Positions 63,158 to 64,000 of a DNA stretch of 64,000 bases are shown here, one piece after another. Position numbers and translations under genes: made by a program. Source of the DNA: an uncultured Bacteroides sp. (GTDB lineage: Bacteria; Bacteroidota; Bacteroidia; Bacteroidales; Bacteroidaceae); NCBI RefSeq assembly GCF_963677685.1, contig NZ_OY782185.1:124001-188000 (forward strand), written 5' to 3'. The notes below the pieces were generated by a model. The model was not told the origin of the DNA and searched no databases. It saw nothing but the letters and a program-made list of their open reading frames with translations. Each line of letters opens with the position of its first letter. Position 1 is the stretch's first letter.

Positions 63158-63436
63158 TTAAACATTCGTTTTCCAACGCTTCAATGTAGGGAAGAACTGT
63201 TTCATGTTTTCAATAGCCTCCTCTTTGGTATATTTCACCTCAGAATCCTTATTAAATTCATCTAGGAATTTTACACAGTGTGTGATCATCTCATCCATAG
63301 TATAATCAAGAGTAAAAGCACCCTCTTTATAGCAATAACAGCAATAGTCACCATTAACGCTACCATCGGCATTATTACCAAATAATTCTTTATCAGTTAA
63401 CGGCATACCGCAACTCTGACAAAACTTTGTATCCAT
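63158..63436 (-). CDS. Zinc-ribbon domain protein
   Basis: This 92-residue protein opens with the putative zinc-ribbon pattern FCQSCGMPLTDKELFGNNAD followed by GDYCCYCYKEGAF. Four cysteines in the CxxC pairs are arranged for one zinc. The C-terminal part is an alpha-helical tail (TMDEMITHCVKFLDEFNKDS). Such small proteins (PF12674-like) are common in anaerobes and their function is unknown. A TACATTTG -7 box on the minus strand (63480-63473) may serve it. Confidence 0.88.
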   Translation of the reverse strand: MDTKFCQSCGMPLTDKELFGNNADGSVNGDYCCYCYKEGAFTLDYTMDEMITHCVKFLDEFNKDSEVKYTKEEAIENMKQFFPTLKRWKTNV

Positions 63437-63670
63437 AAACCTATTATTACATATAAAACATTATACAATATGCAAATGTATATTTTCTCATCCAATAAAA
63501 AACTCCTTTAAAACATTTATTTGTAAACGTTTTGTAGCAAACGAAAGATAAAACAAACTAAACTTATAAAAAAAGTATATCACTCCGTAGTTGCTACAAA
63601 ATGTTAACCCAAATGTCATTCCATTGTATTCTCCCAAGCCCTAATTTGTTCCATCACAAAGTTAAATAAT

Positions 63671-64000
63671 ATGATGAAAATAAAACGGCTTATGGATACT
63701 TTAACTGTAACCACTTTACTCATTGCACCCATATCAAATGTCGTATCGCAAACACTTAACAACAGTGTGCAAAATGAAGAAGAATATCACATTGCAGTGA
63801 TATCAGACGTGCACGTCATGGCCCCAAGCTTGCTCATTGAAGATGGCGAAGCAATGAATAATTATATTGCCCATGATCGTAAAATGCTTCGCGAATCAAC
63901 TGTCATATTAAAGGTTCTTACTGATAAATTAATTGCCGAACACCCGCAAATTGTATTAATAACAGGAGATCTCACCAAAGACGGAGAAGCTATTTCACAC
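63671..64000 (+). CDS. Secreted metallophosphoesterase, N-terminal part
   Basis: The gene begins at ATG 63671 and runs off the window. The first 110 codons contain a signal peptide (about 8-26) and the first metallophosphoesterase motifs: HIAVISDVHVMAP (Asp and His metal ligands), then VLITGDLTKDGEAISH (second Asp). An insertion between them (LLIEDGEAMNNYIAHDRKML) is typical of purple acid phosphatase-like secreted enzymes. Its substrate is unknown. The interval 63481-63670 upstream shows nothing I can name. Confidence 0.88.
   Translation, partial: MMKIKRLMDTLTVTTLLIAPISNVVSQTLNNSVQNEEEYHIAVISDVHVMAPSLLIEDGEAMNNYIAHDRKMLRESTVILKVLTDKLIAEHPQIVLITGDLTKDGEAISH

Noticed and set aside
1..64000. 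CRISPR array, rRNA operon, prophage or integrated element
   Set aside because: No regularly spaced repeats, no rRNA-like sequence and no phage or integrase genes were seen. The single tRNA is not flanked by an integrase or a duplicated 3' end.

Overview
The window is an AT-rich stretch of a Bacteroidales chromosome, most likely Bacteroides or a close relative. Four things point there: a SusC/SusD pair, promoters of the TAnnTTTG type with an upstream TTTG, families largely confined to Bacteroidota (DUF349, DUF1573, DUF4834, FISUMP, fimbrillin-like), and an acyl-ACP thioesterase inside the ilv operon. I see no insertion sequence, prophage, CRISPR array or rRNA. One tRNA gene is present.

Layout. 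1-6.0 kb (minus): an outer-membrane uptake locus in the order SusC, SusD, zinc metallopeptidase lipoprotein, DUF4302-like lipoprotein (cut by the window edge). 6.0-7.0 kb: gene-poor DNA. 7.0-13.3 kb (minus): ilvD-ilvB-ilvN-thioesterase-ilvC, preceded by a complete attenuator with a 24-codon leader peptide rich in Ile, Leu and Val. 13.5-18.6 kb: slyD, a CyuA-type cysteine desulfidase (minus), aroC and an M20 dipeptidase. 18.7-19.6 kb: arsR-arsC. 19.7-27.7 kb (minus): a giant alpha-2-macroglobulin-like protein without a thioester, a DUF1573 protein and meaB. 27.9-29.7 kb: a fimbrillin/FISUMP lipoprotein. 29.8-36.4 kb: pepD and a flippase-like membrane protein (minus), then rsmA, mgtE and a DUF349 protein. 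36.5-40.1 kb: tRNA-Gln (minus), then rsfS-ftsH-cdsA. 40.2-43.5 kb: a lipoprotein (minus), then a small membrane protein, an ABC-3 metal permease, tsaE and a tiny membrane protein. 43.5-50.5 kb: the SpoIIM / membrane protein / DUF4129 / DUF4350 / MoxR / DUF58 cluster (minus) with a divergent RDD gene. 50.7-57.8 kb: an SRPBCC-like protein, an acidic protein with trxA, dnaE, psd-pssA and a DUF4834 protein. 57.8-64 kb: tadA with a small basic protein, yraN-yjbR-birA, a TPR protein, pyrH, frr, rsgA, a zinc-ribbon protein and the start of a secreted metallophosphoesterase.

How the genes work together. Most are housekeeping: branched-chain amino acids, chorismate, phospholipids (cdsA, psd, pssA), ribosome maturation and recycling (rsmA, rsfS, frr, rsgA), tRNA modification (tsaE, tadA), replication (dnaE) and proteostasis (ftsH, slyD, trxA). 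Accessory or poorly understood parts are the SusCD/metallopeptidase locus, the alpha-2-macroglobulin operon, the fimbrillin/FISUMP protein and the MoxR cluster. The strongest regulatory observation is the ilv attenuator, in which four mutually exclusive RNA segments and the leader peptide can be read directly from the sequence. No wholly new multi-gene system was convincingly identified. The best candidates for unexplained biology are the MoxR cluster, the thioester-less macroglobulin operon and the 23-bp inverted repeat near 50.58 kb.
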